From Piscirickettsiaceae bacterium (GTDB lineage Bacteria; Pseudomonadota; Gammaproteobacteria; Thiomicrospirales; Thiomicrospiraceae), in assembly GCA_027019045.1 (NCBI GenBank), contig JALUXI010000264.1, positions 1 to 6,285 on the forward strand: DNA of 6,285 bases. The letters are read 5' to 3'. The position numbers and the translations under genes were made by a program. Of the stretch, positions 5,231 through 6,285 are shown piece after piece. Below the pieces are notes generated by a model that saw only the letters and a program-made list of their open reading frames with translations, searched no databases and was not told the DNA's origin. Numbering within the stretch: position 1 is the stretch's first letter; each line of letters opens with the position of its first letter.

Positions 5231-6285
5231 ATGAAAACATTAAGAAGAACAAAAATCGTGGCCACGCTTGGGCCAGCTACAGACCGTGATGGCGAATTGG
5301 AAAAAATGGTGCAAGCGGGCTTGGATGTCGTGCGTATCAATATGTCACATGGTGATCCTGAAGAGCATATCGGTCGAGCGCAGCGTGTTCGTGAAGTCGC
5401 TAAGCAGTATGACCGTGAAATTGGTATTTTAGTAGATTTGCAAGGGCCTAAAATCCGTATCGGTCGTTTTAAAGAGGGCTTTGTTGATCTCCTTCCAGGT
5501 GATAAATTTGCGTTAGATGTGCAAGTGCCGATTACAGAAGGGACCAATCGTGAAGTAGGGATTACCTATGAAAAGCTTCCCCAGGATGTCAAGCCAGGTG
5601 ATCGTCTATTATTAGATGACGGGCGTTTGGTACTAGAGGTGACAGAGGTCATTGGCACGCGTGTAGAAACTAAAGTTGTGGTGGGTGGAAAGCTTTCGAA
5701 TAATAAAGGAATTAACCTGCTCGGCGGTGGGCTATCGGCAGAAGCCTTGACCGAAAAAGATAAAGAGGACATCTTTACCGCGGCTAAAATTGGTGCAGAC
5801 TACTTGGCACTTTCTTTTCCTCGCTCGGCTGATGATGTGGAGTTATGTCGCAAATTGGCGATTGAAGCAGGATTGGATGCATCGATTGTGTCTAAGGTTG
5901 AACGGGCAGAGGCGGTAGCAGATGATCTTACGCTGGATAGTATTATTTTAGCTTCTGATGTGATTATGATTGCTCGTGGGGATTTGGGTGTGGAAGTTGG
6001 CGATGCTCGCCTACCCGCATTACAAAAGAAAATGATTAAACGCGCGCGTCAATTGAACCGTGTCACCATTACGGCCACTCAGATGATGGAGAGCATGATT
6101 GAAAATGCCATTCCAACCCGTGCTGAAGTCTTTGATGTCGCCAATGCGGTGATTGATGGGACCGATGCGGTGATGCTATCAGGCGAAACTGCGGTGGGGC
6201 ATTCTCCAAGTGGGGTAATTGAAGCGATGTCTAATATTGCACTTGAGGCAGAAAAAGCGCGTGAAGTGCGTGAGTCGAATCACCG
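5231..6285 (+). CDS. pyk: Pyruvate kinase, PykA type (3'-truncated by window edge)
   Basis: Cytoplasmic glycolytic enzyme that transfers phosphate from phosphoenolpyruvate to ADP, giving pyruvate and ATP. It is essentially irreversible. The window holds 351 complete codons of an expected 480 or so (E. coli PykA length), covering the catalytic barrel and the B domain but not the C-terminal effector domain. The N terminus MKTLRRTKIVATLGPATD is typical of PykA. Further motifs are RINMSHG (35-41), DLQGPKIRI (69-77), LLLDDGR (126-132, B domain), GGGLSAEALTEKD (165-177), the active-site KVERAEA (222-228, Lys222 and Glu224), ARGDLGVE (248-255, metal ligand Asp251), ITATQMMESM (280-289), PTRAEV (295-300) and GTDAVMLSGETA (310-321). 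Lys74 replaces the Glu seen in potassium-dependent pyruvate kinases. The start is fixed by an in-frame TAG just before the ATG and by homology, despite a poor ribosome binding site. Codon choice is less strict than in gap, with GGG, CTA, CGG and CGA used. It sits downstream of the pgk terminator. Confidence 0.97.
   Translation, partial: MKTLRRTKIVATLGPATDRDGELEKMVQAGLDVVRINMSHGDPEEHIGRAQRVREVAKQYDREIGILVDLQGPKIRIGRFKEGFVDLLPGDKFALDVQVPITEGTNREVGITYEKLPQDVKPGDRLLLDDGRLVLEVTEVIGTRVETKVVVGGKLSNNKGINLLGGGLSAEALTEKDKEDIFTAAKIGADYLALSFPRSADDVELCRKLAIEAGLDASIVSKVERAEAVADDLTLDSIILASDVIMIARGDLGVEVGDARLPALQKKMIKRARQLNRVTITATQMMESMIENAIPTRAEVFDVANAVIDGTDAVMLSGETAVGHSPSGVIEAMSNIALEAEKAREVRESNH

Noticed and set aside
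5227..5772. Two - strand open frames (5227-5547 and 5566-5772) opposite pyk
   Set aside because: The + strand encodes conserved pyruvate kinase motifs throughout this stretch. The - strand products are Ser/Pro/Thr-rich shadows.
1..6285. Mobile element, CRISPR, prophage or defence system
   Set aside because: No transposase, integrase, direct-repeat array, target-site duplication or accessory gene was seen. The window is conserved core metabolism plus one pump fragment.

Overview
The window carries a chromosomal central-carbon cluster, all on the + strand: the 3' end of an RND efflux pump gene, then complete tkt (transketolase), gap (glyceraldehyde-3-phosphate dehydrogenase) and pgk (phosphoglycerate kinase), and the first 351 codons of pyk (PykA-type pyruvate kinase), which runs off the right edge. 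There are no mobile elements, CRISPR arrays, tRNA or rRNA genes, or phage-like genes.

Organism. The proteins most resemble those of Gammaproteobacteria: the transketolase keeps E. coli TktA numbering almost residue for residue, and the pyruvate kinase is of the E. coli PykA kind. GC looks to be in the low-to-mid 40s percent, judged by eye from sampled lines. The order tkt-gap-pgk-pyk, often followed by fba in proteobacteria, together with this base composition would fit sulfur-oxidising chemolithoautotrophs of the Thiomicrospira/Hydrogenovibrio/Thiomicrorhabdus group. That placement is an inference, and no RuBisCO or phosphoribulokinase gene is visible to confirm autotrophy.

Layout. 1-427: C-terminal membrane half of an RND permease. 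428-561: AT-rich gap with the tkt ribosome binding site. 562-2556: tkt. 2557-2683: a 12-bp-stem terminator, then the gap leader. 2684-3682: gap. 3683-3845: a 13-bp-stem terminator, then a pgk leader with two small hairpins. 3846-5039: pgk. 5040-5230: a small hairpin, a terminator and a third long hairpin in the pyk leader. 5231-6285: pyk, partial.

How the genes work together. GAPDH and PGK interconvert glyceraldehyde-3-phosphate, 1,3-bisphosphoglycerate and 3-phosphoglycerate. This is the shared segment of glycolysis, gluconeogenesis and the Calvin cycle. Transketolase regenerates pentose phosphates (non-oxidative pentose phosphate pathway or Calvin cycle), and pyruvate kinase drains lower glycolysis to pyruvate. 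Although the genes follow each other like an operon, tkt, gap and pgk are each followed by a good intrinsic terminator. They are therefore probably transcribed as separate or only partly connected units.

I found no novel gene system. The parts that deserve a second look are the structured intergenic regions around pgk and pyk, and the residue signatures that predict cofactor and cation preference for GAPDH and pyruvate kinase.
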